From assembly GCA_001303665.1 (NCBI GenBank), contig LJUF01000265.1, forward strand, positions 1 through 5,213: 5,213 bases of DNA, in the 5' to 3' direction. Made by a program: the position numbers and the translations under genes. This DNA is from Phycisphaerae bacterium SM23_33. GTDB taxonomy: Bacteria > Planctomycetota > Phycisphaerae > SM23-33. This document shows, in pieces, positions 1 to 4,745 of the stretch. The notes below the pieces were generated by a model. That model searched no databases, had not been told where the DNA came from, and worked only from the letters and a program-made list of their open reading frames with translations. The first letter of the stretch is position 1; every line of letters begins with the position of its first letter.

Positions 1-1
1 C

Positions 2-256
2 GGGCGCTTCGGCGAGTCCGCCCTGACCACCAACGCCACGATGACGTCCAGGCAGACCCGCCGCTTCTGCAAGCTCGATACCGCCGGCGAGACCCTGCTG
101 AAGCAGGCCATGACCGAGCTGGGCCTGTCCGCCCGCGCCCACGACAAGGTGCTGCGGATCGCCAGGACCATCGCGGACATGGAGGGCAACGAGAACATCC
201 AGGCCCATCACCTGGCCGAGGCCGTGCAGTACCGCAGGCTGGACAGGAGGTTGTAG
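2..256 (+). CDS. comM: ComM/YifB-family Mg chelatase-like AAA+ ATPase, C-terminal fragment
   Basis: This reading frame is open from base 2 and ends at TAG (254-256), so only about the last 84 residues are in the window. The visible part matches the C-terminal Mg-chelatase-like domain of ComM/YifB proteins: a TSRQTRRFCKLD segment, then ETLLKQAMTELGLSARAHDK, the helical signature ARTIADMEG, and a final HLAEAVQYRRLDR just before the stop. From family knowledge, ComM is a hexameric AAA+ helicase that promotes branch migration during natural transformation. YifB homologues are also common in species not known to be competent. The Walker A and B motifs and the Lon-like N-terminal domain would lie upstream, outside the window. 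The ATG at 41 is internal and is not a start, because the conserved reading frame continues upstream of it. Family assignment is quite sure; a role in DNA uptake in this organism is inference. Confidence 0.88.
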   Translation, partial: GRFGESALTTNATMTSRQTRRFCKLDTAGETLLKQAMTELGLSARAHDKVLRIARTIADMEGNENIQAHHLAEAVQYRRLDRRL

Positions 257-267
257 TCGCGGATCGC

Positions 268-287
268 CGGCCGGTCCCCGCCGGCCG
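268..287 (+). terminator. GC-rich hairpin behind comM, possible terminator
   Basis: A perfect 7-bp all-GC stem (268-274 with 281-287, arms CGGCCGG and CCGGCCG) closes a 6-nt loop, 12 nt after the comM stop. It is followed only by TCTT, so the U-tract is very weak. Position and stability fit a transcription terminator for comM, but in such GC-rich DNA hairpins of this kind also arise by chance. A second GC palindrome lies at 301-313. Confidence 0.35.
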
Positions 288-340
288 TCTTGGGGGGATC
301 GGCCCCGGGGGCCGGGGCGAATTCCATGGCGGCTTTGCGC

Positions 341-369
341 TTGCCAGCGGCATCGGGCGCGGGTAGACT
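341..369 (+). promoter_or_regulatory. Sigma70-type promoter for the RRM gene
   Basis: A -35 element TTGCCA (341-346, 5 of 6 consensus) is separated by exactly 17 nt from a -10 element TAGACT (364-369, 4 of 6). Transcription would begin near 376 and leave a leader of about 100 nt before the RRM start codon. It lies in the comM-RRM intergenic gap on the correct strand, which supports it. No mapped start is available. Confidence 0.55.
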
Positions 370-410
370 TAGGCGTTCGATCGCGCGTTGGCCTGTGGCG
401 GAAGCACTCT

Positions 411-451
411 GGTGGTGACGGCACCACTCCTTCACCGGTCTTCGCACCGGT
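411..451 (+). promoter_or_regulatory. Two tandem hairpins in the 5' leader of the RRM gene
   Basis: The first hairpin pairs 411-417 with 422-428 (GGTGGTG with CACCACT, one G-U pair, 4-nt loop). The second pairs 434-439 with 446-451 (ACCGGT with ACCGGT, 6-nt loop CTTCGC). Both lie in the predicted leader, and the second ends 10 nt before the Shine-Dalgarno AGGAG at 462-466. They could affect mRNA stability or translation, or bind the RRM protein itself. That function is inference; only the complementarity is seen. Confidence 0.4.
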
Positions 452-474
452 CACTTTCGCCAGGAGTTTGGATC

Positions 475-795
475 ATGAAGCGGATTTATGTTGGGGGTCT
501 GTCGTACGAGACCACGGAGGAGAAGCTGCGGGAACTGTTCGCCGCCCACGGCTCGGTGGAAGGTGTCGCCATCATCACGGACCGGACGACCGGCCGGTCG
601 CGCGGGTTCGGATTCGTCGAGATGACCGACGACAACGAAGCGACGGCCGCCATTACCGAGCTGAACGGCGCGCAGCTCGACGGCCGGACGTTGACCGTCA
701 ACGAGGCCCGCCCCCGCCCCGGGCGTTCTTTCCGCTCCCGTGACCGGAGAGACGAGGGCGGCGGGTCCGGCGATCGCGGACGGCGACGCTGGTAA
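475..795 (+). CDS. Small RRM-domain RNA-binding protein
   Basis: This 106-residue protein is almost entirely one RNA recognition motif. RNP2 is IYVGGL (residues 4-9) and RNP1 is RGFGFVEM (43-50), with the aromatic residues Tyr5, Phe45 and Phe47 that stack on RNA bases. The fold is followed through ELNGAQLDGRTLTVNEA to about residue 78. Residues 79-106 form a basic, low-complexity tail rich in Arg, Gly, Ser and Asp, typical of the bacterial and cyanobacterial glycine-rich RRM proteins (Rbp type). Such proteins bind single-stranded RNA in the cytoplasm and are often cold-induced. The ATG at 475 is chosen because AGGAG (462-466) sits 8 nt upstream and the RRM begins at residue 3. An in-frame TTG at 388 would add 29 residues unlike the family and has no comparable ribosome binding site. 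It is a single-gene unit with its own promoter. RNA targets cannot be told from sequence. Confidence 0.93.
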   Translation: MKRIYVGGLSYETTEEKLRELFAAHGSVEGVAIITDRTTGRSRGFGFVEMTDDNEATAAITELNGAQLDGRTLTVNEARPRPGRSFRSRDRRDEGGGSGDRGRRRW

Positions 796-811
796 GCCGT
801 TCGCGGCCTTT
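796..811 (+). terminator. Short hairpin directly after the RRM stop codon
   Basis: GCCG (796-799) and CGGC (804-807) pair around a TTCG tetraloop immediately after the TAA stop and are followed by CTTT. The stem has only 4 bp and the T-run is short, so this is a weak terminator candidate for the RRM gene. Confidence 0.25.
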
Positions 812-842
812 CCCGGCCCCCTCGGCCCGTTGGTAGGTGCGT

Positions 843-888
843 CCGGGCAGGCTCAGACGGAGACCTGGGCGACCGCCCTGTTGCCCGG
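843..888. repeat. Inverted repeat between convergent genes
   Basis: CCGGGCA (843-849) is perfectly complementary to TGCCCGG (882-888), giving a 7-bp stem. A smaller hairpin GGGC-GACC-GCCC (867-878) lies inside. With the neighbouring nested dyad at 895-944 it fills the gap between the 3' ends of the RRM gene and the DUF1846 gene, where a terminator acting in both directions would be expected. There is no T-run, so intrinsic termination is uncertain. Confidence 0.35.
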
Positions 889-894
889 CCGGCC

Positions 895-944
895 GTGAGC
901 CTCAGGTCGGGTGTGAAAGTTGCGCGCCGACCGCGGCGGCTCAC
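895..944. terminator. Nested inverted repeats at convergent 3' ends, possible bidirectional terminator
   Basis: An outer 7-bp stem pairs GTGAGCC (895-901) with GGCTCAC (938-944), and an inner 6-bp stem pairs GGTCGG (905-910) with CCGACC (927-932). The outer arm includes the stop codon of the DUF1846 gene on the minus strand. As a dyad it can fold in transcripts from either direction. It lacks a T-tract, so it may serve as a 3' stabiliser or a Rho-assisted end rather than a classical terminator. Confidence 0.4.
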
Positions 945-2458
945 GCCAGGAACAGGTTCTTGCTGGGGAAGTTCGGATCGCTGGTGAGGTTCACGCCCAG
1001 CTTCCGCAGACCGGCTTCGTCGCCGGGCGGTGGAATGTGCGTCATGTGGGCCTCGCACCCACGCAGCGCTTTCAACTGCTCCATCGCCAGCCGGGCCGTC
1101 GGATTGGTCGTCGAGCTTATGCTCAGCGCGATCAGCGTCTCCTCCAGGTCCAGGCTGATCTGCTTGCCGTTGAGGATCCTGTCCTTGAGGTCGGCGATGG
1201 ACTGGATGATGTTGGGGGCCAGCAGGTGGATCTTCTGCGGGATCTCCGCCAGCTCCTTGATGGCGTTCAGGACCACGCTGGAGGCGGCGTGCATCAGGGG
1301 GGAGTTCCCCCCGGTCACGATCTTGCCGCTGTCAAGCTCGACGGCGGCGCCGCAGAACACCCCCTTGTGCCCCTTCTGCTGCTGCTGGGCTCCGGCCGCC
1401 GCCCGCCGGGCCGGGTCCACCACCGCCCGGTCCTCCGGGCTGAGGTCGAGCTCCTTCATCAGCCGCTCCACCCTCTGCACCACCTTCTGATCGGCCACGC
1501 CCATGGCGTATTCGCAGGCGTAGCGGAAATACCTTCTTATGATCTCCTCTTTGGCCGCGGCCTGCACCACCTCATCGGAGGTGATGGCAAAGCCCGCCCG
1601 GTTCACGCCCATGTCCGTGGGCGAGCTGTAGAACGATTCCGAGCCGGTGATCTTCTCCAGGATGCGCTTCAGCACCGGGAACACTTCGACGTCCCGGTTG
1701 TAGTTCACGGCCGTCCGGTGGTACGCCTCCAGGTGAAACGGATCGATGACGTTGAAGTCGCCCAGGTCGGCCGTTGCCGCCTCGTAGGCCACGTTCACCG
1801 GGTGCTTCACCGGCAGGTTCCAGATCGGGAACGTCTCGAACTTGGCGTAGCCGGACGGGACGCCGCGCTTGTAGTCGTGGTACAGCTGGGACAGACAGGT
1901 GGCGAGCTTTCCGCTGCCCGGCCCCGGGCCGGTCACCACCACCAGCGGGTTGTTCGTCTCAATGAAGCCGTTGGCGCCGTAGCCCTCGTCACTCACGATG
2001 CGGTCCACGTCGGAGGGATATCCTTTCGTCACCGGGTGCGTGCAGACGTGGATGTCGCGGCGCTGGAGCTTGTTCTTGAAAATCTTCGCCGCCGGCTGGT
2101 CCACGTAGCGGGTGATGACCACCGCCAGCACTTCCAGCCCCCAGTCCCGCAGGTCGTCAATGAGCTTGATGGCATCCGAGTCGTAGGTGATGCCGAAATC
2201 CGCCCGGACCTTCTTGCGTTCGATGTCCCCGGCGTGGATGCACAGCAGGATGTCCGCCTGGTCCTTCAGTTGCTGCAGCAGGCGCATCTTGACGTTCGGG
2301 TCAAACCCGGGCAGGACCCGCGCGGCGTGGTAGTCGAAAAGCAGCTTGCCCCCGAACTCGAGATACAGCTTGTTGTGGAAGCGCTGGACGCGTTCCAGGA
2401 TCGCCCGGCTCTGCTCGGTGAGATACTGCTCGTTGTCGAAGCCAATCTTCCGGGGCAT
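941..2458 (-). CDS. DUF1846/UPF0371 family protein of unknown function
   Basis: This 505-residue protein resembles the UPF0371 (DUF1846) family along its whole length, and its size is normal for that family. Recognisable segments are IGFDNEQYLTEQS near the N-terminus, DILLCIHAGDIERKK (69-83), the glycine-rich loop GPGPGSGK followed by LATCLSQLYHD (177-195), FETFPIWNLPVKHPVN (208-222) and SPTDMGVNRAGFAI (279-292). The GPGPGSGK loop looks like a P-loop and suggests nucleotide or phosphate binding. No reaction is established for the family to my knowledge. The protein has no signal peptide or membrane segment and should be cytosolic. A Gln/Ala-rich stretch (353-362) probably marks a linker to the C-terminal domain. 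The ATG at 2458 is preferred because AGGAGG (2463-2468) lies 4 nt upstream; an in-frame TTG at 2476 has no ribosome binding site and would place this Shine-Dalgarno inside the gene. It is transcribed alone, downstream of the sigma-factor gene but with its own promoter. Confidence 0.92.
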   Translation of the reverse strand: MPRKIGFDNEQYLTEQSRAILERVQRFHNKLYLEFGGKLLFDYHAARVLPGFDPNVKMRLLQQLKDQADILLCIHAGDIERKKVRADFGITYDSDAIKLIDDLRDWGLEVLAVVITRYVDQPAAKIFKNKLQRRDIHVCTHPVTKGYPSDVDRIVSDEGYGANGFIETNNPLVVVTGPGPGSGKLATCLSQLYHDYKRGVPSGYAKFETFPIWNLPVKHPVNVAYEAATADLGDFNVIDPFHLEAYHRTAVNYNRDVEVFPVLKRILEKITGSESFYSSPTDMGVNRAGFAITSDEVVQAAAKEEIIRRYFRYACEYAMGVADQKVVQRVERLMKELDLSPEDRAVVDPARRAAAGAQQQQKGHKGVFCGAAVELDSGKIVTGGNSPLMHAASSVVLNAIKELAEIPQKIHLLAPNIIQSIADLKDRILNGKQISLDLEETLIALSISSTTNPTARLAMEQLKALRGCEAHMTHIPPPGDEAGLRKLGVNLTSDPNFPSKNLFLA

Positions 2459-2462
2459 CCGT

Positions 2463-2468
2463 CCTCCT
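2463..2468 (-). promoter_or_regulatory. Ribosome binding site that fixes the DUF1846 start
   Basis: On the minus strand the bases read AGAGGAGG, then ACGG, then ATG. The full AGGAGG core, although only 4 nt from the ATG, decides for the start at 2458 over the in-frame TTG at 2476. Confidence 0.75.
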
Positions 2469-2493
2469 CTGCCCAAGCCGTTCTGAACGTCCC

Positions 2494-2522
2494 TGTATAC
2501 CCCCGCCCATTCCGCCCGTCAA
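2494..2522 (-). promoter_or_regulatory. Near-consensus sigma70 promoter for the DUF1846 gene
   Basis: On the minus strand TTGACG (2517-2522, 5 of 6) is followed after exactly 17 nt by TATACA (2494-2499, 4 of 6). Transcription would start near 2487, giving a leader of about 29 nt that contains the strong AGGAGG. The match and location are both good, which makes this one of the two best promoters in the window. Confidence 0.7.
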
Positions 2523-2647
2523 GCGCGCCGCGCCTGCCCAAGCCCTGGCCCGTGCCCGCCTGCACGGCCCCGCAGCGCGCCGCAAGCCGGCATCCCATGG
2601 GAACTGCGATGAAATCACCAGAGGTGGCTTCGGTCCGGCCGCGAGCG

Positions 2648-2675
2648 GGCCGGCCCCGGCTCCAGCCCACCGGCC
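2648..2675 (-). terminator. GC hairpin behind the sigma-factor gene
   Basis: GGCCGG (2648-2653) pairs with CCGGCC (2670-2675), with a small inner stem GGC-TCCA-GCC (2658-2667). It begins 13 nt past the sigma-factor stop codon on the minus strand. No T-run follows, so it is only a candidate terminator separating this gene from the DUF1846 gene. The rest of 2469-2688 holds the DUF1846 promoter and no convincing gene. Confidence 0.3.
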
Positions 2676-2688
2676 GCGCCCGTCCCCG

Positions 2689-3480
2689 CTATTTCAAGCT
2701 CAACTCTTTCCGGCTGCGATTCAGGTGACTCTTGAGACGCTCCAGGATGGCCGAGTGCATCTGCGAAACCCGCGACTCCGACAACGCCAAGGTCTCGCCG
2801 ATCTCCTTCATCGTCATGTTCTCGAAATAGTACAGGACAATGATGAGCCGCTCCGCCCGGCTCAGTCCGCGCGTCACCCATTCCTTCACGTCTTTCCTCT
2901 GGAAATGCTGGAACGGGTCCTCGCTGCGCTTGTCCTCCAGGACGTCGATCTCCCGCACGTCCCGATTGGAATCCGTCTCAAACCACTTCCGCGACAGACT
3001 CACCACCCCCACGGAGCGCGCGTCGCGTTGAAGCTTGCGGAAATCGCGCAGGCTCATCCGCATCTTCTTGGCCAGCTCCCGCTCGGTGGGCTTCCGGCCC
3101 AGCTCGATCTCAAGCGCGCTGCGGGCCGCCTCCAGCTTGTGGGCCCGGCTGCGGACCAGCCGGGGCACCCAGTCCATGCTCCTCAGCTCGTCCAGGATGG
3201 CGCCCCGAATCCGCTGGGTGCAGTAGGTCTCGAACTTCACTCCCCGGGAAGGGTCGAACGCGTTGATGGCGTCCACCAGCCCGAAGGTTCCGGCCGAGAT
3301 GAGATCGTCCAGGTCGACTTCGTCCGGCAGCTTCGCATACAGCCGCTCGGCCGTGTACCGCACCACCGATAGGTAGTGCTCCACGAGCTTGTTGCGGGTT
3401 CTTCGACTATGGGTCTTGGCAAAGCTCTGCCACCACTTCATCACGGTATCGGCGTCAACAGCCGCAATTGCAGATGTCAT
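2689..3480 (-). CDS. fliA: FliA/WhiG-type (sigma28) RNA polymerase sigma factor
   Basis: This 263-residue protein is a complete group 3 sigma factor with no region 1. Region 2 spans about 30-105 and includes DEVDLDDLISAGTFGLVDAI and the FliA/WhiG hallmark RIRGAILDELRSMDWVPR (90-107), which contacts core polymerase and the -10 element. Region 3 follows at about 108-180, with LGRKPTERELAKKM. Region 4 is at about 204-250, with the helix-turn-helix MTMKEIGETLALSESRVSQM (222-241) for -35 recognition. In many bacteria this family transcribes late flagellar and chemotaxis genes; in Streptomyces WhiG controls sporulation. No flagellar gene or anti-sigma factor FlgM lies in the window, so its regulon here is open. 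The ATG at 3480 has AAGGAG (3487-3492) 6 nt upstream. It appears to be a single-gene unit. Family assignment is very sure; the choice of fliA over another sigma28-class name is a convention. Confidence 0.94.
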   Translation of the reverse strand: MTSAIAAVDADTVMKWWQSFAKTHSRRTRNKLVEHYLSVVRYTAERLYAKLPDEVDLDDLISAGTFGLVDAINAFDPSRGVKFETYCTQRIRGAILDELRSMDWVPRLVRSRAHKLEAARSALEIELGRKPTERELAKKMRMSLRDFRKLQRDARSVGVVSLSRKWFETDSNRDVREIDVLEDKRSEDPFQHFQRKDVKEWVTRGLSRAERLIIVLYYFENMTMKEIGETLALSESRVSQMHSAILERLKSHLNRSRKELSLK

Positions 3481-3660
3481 GGCAGACTCCTTCGGGCTGC
3501 GCCTTCAACAGTTCCGTCTGACCGGGCCAACCGAATCCCAGACCCGTCGGCCCGGCGGGTTCCGCCAGCCGAGATGCTGCGCGCTTGCGAAACCACCCCA
3601 CCTGGATCAGCCAAGGTTCCAGAACTACCGCTTATATTACCCATTTCCCTTATACTCTCT

Positions 3661-3688
3661 AGACTATGCATTCTGCGCAGCTTGTCAA
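3661..3688 (-). promoter_or_regulatory. Possible promoter for the sigma-factor gene
   Basis: On the minus strand a perfect -35 hexamer TTGACA (3683-3688) is followed after 16 nt by TAGTCT (3661-3666), which matches only 3 of 6 -10 positions. Other AT-rich -10-like words (TATAAG, TAATAT) lie further downstream but are wrongly spaced from any good -35. The perfect -35 in the only AT-rich part of the gap supports a promoter nearby, while the exact -10 is uncertain. Leader length would be about 170 nt. Confidence 0.35.
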
Positions 3689-3777
3689 GACAATTTCTCA
3701 GAAAAATTGCTCGCCGCCAATGGCAGAAAACGCCAGATTATTCCTATCTCATTGAAAATACGCGGCTTATGCAAATG

Positions 3778-3790
3778 CACTTGGCAAGTG
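3778..3790. repeat. 13-bp palindrome, operator-like
   Basis: CACTTG (3778-3783) and CAAGTG (3785-3790) form a perfect inverted repeat about a single central base. It lies about 90 bp upstream of the candidate -35 of the sigma-factor gene. Size and symmetry fit a binding site for a dimeric regulator, but it occurs once and no partner is known. Confidence 0.25.
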
Positions 3791-3961
3791 ACGGTCTCAC
3801 CCAGCCAGGTTCGGGGCGGGAAGCTGCCGCCCGGGCCACCTTGACAAAGCCCTTGCTCCGGGTGGGTCTTCCGTCAACCTGGGCGGGGCCTGTGGTGCCC
3901 GGCCGTGCCCGATCCGCCAACGCCCTCCTCACGATGTCCGCAGAAATGCCCATCCGCTCCC

Positions 3962-4303
3962 TCACCGATTCGCATCCAGCGTGGCAAAGTGGTCGCGAAT
4001 CTCTTGCAGGGACCTGTTCTGCTGCTTCAGCCGGGCAATCATCTCAAGCCGGGCGAACACGGCCTCATCGTACAGTCTGTGCCCGCCGGCCGTCCGCCGG
4101 GCCTCGGTGATCAGGCCCATGGTGGTGTAATTGTGGATCGTCTGGCGCGACACTCCCGTGTACTCCACGATCTCTCCGATGCGGTACAGCTTCGGGGGCG
4201 CCGGTCGCCGGGGCCGGTCCGAGGCGAAGGGCCTGCGGCCCGCCGGCCGGGGCGGCTGGGGGGCATCAGGGCCAGGCCAGGATTTCGCTGGAGGGCTGTT
4301 CAT
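3962..4303 (-). CDS. Short MerR-family transcriptional regulator
   Basis: This 113-residue protein has a Pro/Ala/Arg-rich, probably disordered N-terminal arm (1-38), followed by a MerR-type winged helix domain. YRIGEIVEYTG (40-50) and VSRQTIHNYTTMGLI (51-65) form the helix-turn-helix, and RRTAGGHRLYDE (69-80) forms the wing; a further helical segment (about 82-108) ends with SLQEIRDHF. Family members bind DNA as dimers. This one stops soon after the DNA-binding domain, with no room for the long dimerisation coiled coil or for a metal- or drug-binding domain, so a classical ligand sensor role is unlikely. The usual RYY/RFY at the second helix is HNY. The start is an ATG with poor Shine-Dalgarno, only TAGG in the preceding bases, and a leader of about 22 nt. 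It faces away from the methyltransferase gene, with 442 bp between. Target genes are unknown; autoregulation is suggested by the dyad at its promoter. Confidence 0.85.
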   Translation of the reverse strand: MNSPPAKSWPGPDAPQPPRPAGRRPFASDRPRRPAPPKLYRIGEIVEYTGVSRQTIHNYTTMGLITEARRTAGGHRLYDEAVFARLEMIARLKQQNRSLQEIRDHFATLDANR

Positions 4304-4313
4304 CGCCTATGGC

Positions 4314-4332
4314 TTTTTACGTTTTGTAAAAA
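4314..4332. promoter_or_regulatory. 19-bp dyad over the merR transcription start, candidate operator
   Basis: TTTTTAC (4314-4320) and GTAAAAA (4326-4332) form a perfect inverted repeat with a 5-bp spacer. It touches the downstream edge of the -10 element and covers the predicted start site of the merR-type gene. A repressor dimer here would block transcription, so autorepression by the encoded protein is a natural inference. An 8-bp palindrome ATACGTAT (4335-4342) is adjacent. Binding is not shown. Confidence 0.45.
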
Positions 4333-4360
4333 ATATACGTATGCCGCGTGCGGACGTCAA
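4332..4360 (-). promoter_or_regulatory. Near-consensus sigma70 promoter for the merR-type gene
   Basis: On the minus strand TTGACG (4355-4360, 5 of 6) is followed after exactly 17 nt by TATATT (4332-4337, 5 of 6). Transcription would start near 4325, about 22 nt before the ATG. The 17-nt spacer is normal, unlike the 19-20 nt spacers of promoters that classical MerR activators untwist. Confidence 0.7.
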
Positions 4361-4563
4361 CCAAATTCCTGGCGTTCGAAAGATTTTTTTCGCCAGCCGT
4401 TACCCCTTACTGGACAAGGGCGTGCGCCAAACCCCGTCTTCTTTGGGCGGCCCCCGCGCTTTCCTCGGACCCAGCCAACCCCTCCGGGCAGCGCGGACCA
4501 CCCCCCGGCAAAGCTCACTGGGATGCATCCGGCTTCCGGTGGCCCTCGCCCCTCTTGGCCGTG

Positions 4564-4616
4564 GGCAGCGGTCCTCACAGGCTGGAGGCCTGTGCAACCA
4601 GTTACTCGACGCTGCC
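4564..4616 (+). ncRNA. Nested two-stem structure, possible leader RNA element
   Basis: An outer perfect 7-bp stem pairs GGCAGCG (4564-4570) with CGCTGCC (4610-4616). Inside it a second perfect 7-bp stem pairs CACAGGC (4576-4582) with GCCTGTG (4588-4594) around loop TGGAG. The remaining internal strands are 5 nt (4571-4575) and 15 nt (4595-4609), an asymmetric internal loop like those of ligand-binding RNAs. It lies about 130 nt before the methyltransferase start. No known riboswitch class is recognised. Whether the region is transcribed depends on where the promoter lies. Confidence 0.3.
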
Positions 4617-4646
4617 GCGGGGGATCATCTAAAGCTGCATCCACCT

Positions 4647-4686
4647 CCTGGAAGTTCTCCCCTGCGGGTGGCTTCGTCTTCCCAGG
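4647..4686 (+). ncRNA. Hairpin upstream of the methyltransferase gene
   Basis: CCTGGAAG (4647-4654) pairs with CTT-C-CCAGG (4678-4686), giving 8 bp with one bulged C. The 5' half and its flank contain CTCCT (4645-4649) and TTCTCC (4655-4660), complementary respectively to AGGAG (4735-4739) and GGAGAA (4736-4741) of the ribosome binding site. Alternative pairing that hides or frees the Shine-Dalgarno is therefore possible. Function is speculative. Confidence 0.28.
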
Positions 4687-4693
4687 TCAAGCG

Positions 4694-4722
4694 TTGGAGC
4701 GAGCCAGTCGCCGCCATAGAAT
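4694..4722 (+). promoter_or_regulatory. Possible promoter close to the methyltransferase gene
   Basis: TAGAAT (4717-4722, 5 of 6) lies exactly 17 nt after TTGGAG (4694-4699, 3 of 6). If used, transcription would start near 4729 with a leader of only about 17 nt, and the hairpins upstream would not be in the mRNA. The weak -35 leaves this uncertain. Confidence 0.4.
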
Positions 4723-4734
4723 GCGTGGCAGCCT

Positions 4735-4739
4735 AGGAG
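4735..4739 (+). promoter_or_regulatory. Ribosome binding site of the methyltransferase gene
   Basis: AGGAG lies 6 nt before the ATG at 4746, which fixes the start. The flanking GCCT (4731-4734) and AGGC (4742-4745) can pair and would present the Shine-Dalgarno in a 7-nt loop. Confidence 0.75.
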
Positions 4740-4745
4740 AAAGGC

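Larger units (their letters stand above)
3481..3961. other. Gene-free stretch upstream of the sigma factor, with an AT-rich island
   Basis: About 480 bases separate the sigma-factor start from the merR stop, both on the minus strand. The 3481-3620 part is GC-rich and would be sigma-factor leader; it holds only modest hairpins such as GGCGG-GTT-CCGCC (3554-3566). From about 3620 to 3780 composition turns clearly AT-rich relative to the rest of the window, as expected for a promoter region. It contains a dyad CAATTT/AAATTG (3691-3696 with 3704-3709) and a palindrome at 3778-3790. A minus-strand reading frame that starts at a GTG overlapping the merR stop (3744-3965) shows no recognisable domain, and I do not call it a gene. 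Confidence 0.5.
4361..4745. other. Divergent intergenic region upstream of the methyltransferase gene
   Basis: These 385 bases contain no convincing gene on either strand; the reading frames that cross it lack family features. A T-run (4384-4390) and a small hairpin CCCTT/AAGGG (4404-4408 with 4416-4420) come first, then GC-rich sequence with a 10-bp palindrome GGATGCATCC (4521-4530). From 4564 to 4745 it holds the strong inverted repeats, the possible promoter and the ribosome binding site described separately. I looked for cobalamin and SAM riboswitch hallmarks (B12 box, GGGAA/GGTG core, SAM-I core) and did not find a convincing set. Confidence 0.5.

Noticed and set aside
388..474. N-terminal extension of the RRM protein from TTG at 388
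   Set aside because: The extension lies in the predicted leader and is unlike the family; the ATG at 475 has a good AGGAG at 8 nt.
486..1058. 190-codon minus-strand frame over the RRM gene
   Set aside because: It is Arg/Pro/Ser-rich, runs opposite a clear RRM gene and matches no family I recognise.
920..2728. 602-codon plus-strand frame
   Set aside because: It is the antisense shadow of the DUF1846 gene; its His/Val/Leu/Arg-rich composition is typical of antisense frames in GC-rich DNA.
3721..3735. Sigma54-like spacing of TGGC and TGCC on the minus strand
   Set aside because: The GG and GC elements are 8 nt apart where sigma54 promoters need 10.
3744..3965. Minus-strand 73-codon frame starting at a GTG that overlaps the merR stop codon
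   Set aside because: The overlap resembles translational coupling, but no good ribosome binding site or domain is visible, and the frame runs into the AT-rich promoter-like region.
4470..4530. Cobalamin riboswitch-like words on the minus strand (GGTGGTCC followed by GCTGCCC)
   Set aside because: They resemble part of the core, but the AGGGAA segment, the CGCAACTG segment and the B12 box are missing, and no minus-strand gene follows at a sensible distance.
4521..4530. Perfect 10-bp palindrome GGATGCATCC
   Set aside because: It is a single short palindrome without a loop or a partner copy, and may be chance.
4357..4644. 95-codon minus-strand frame in the divergent gap
   Set aside because: It has no domain, it would overlap the merR -35 element at its 3' end, and composition alone explains it.
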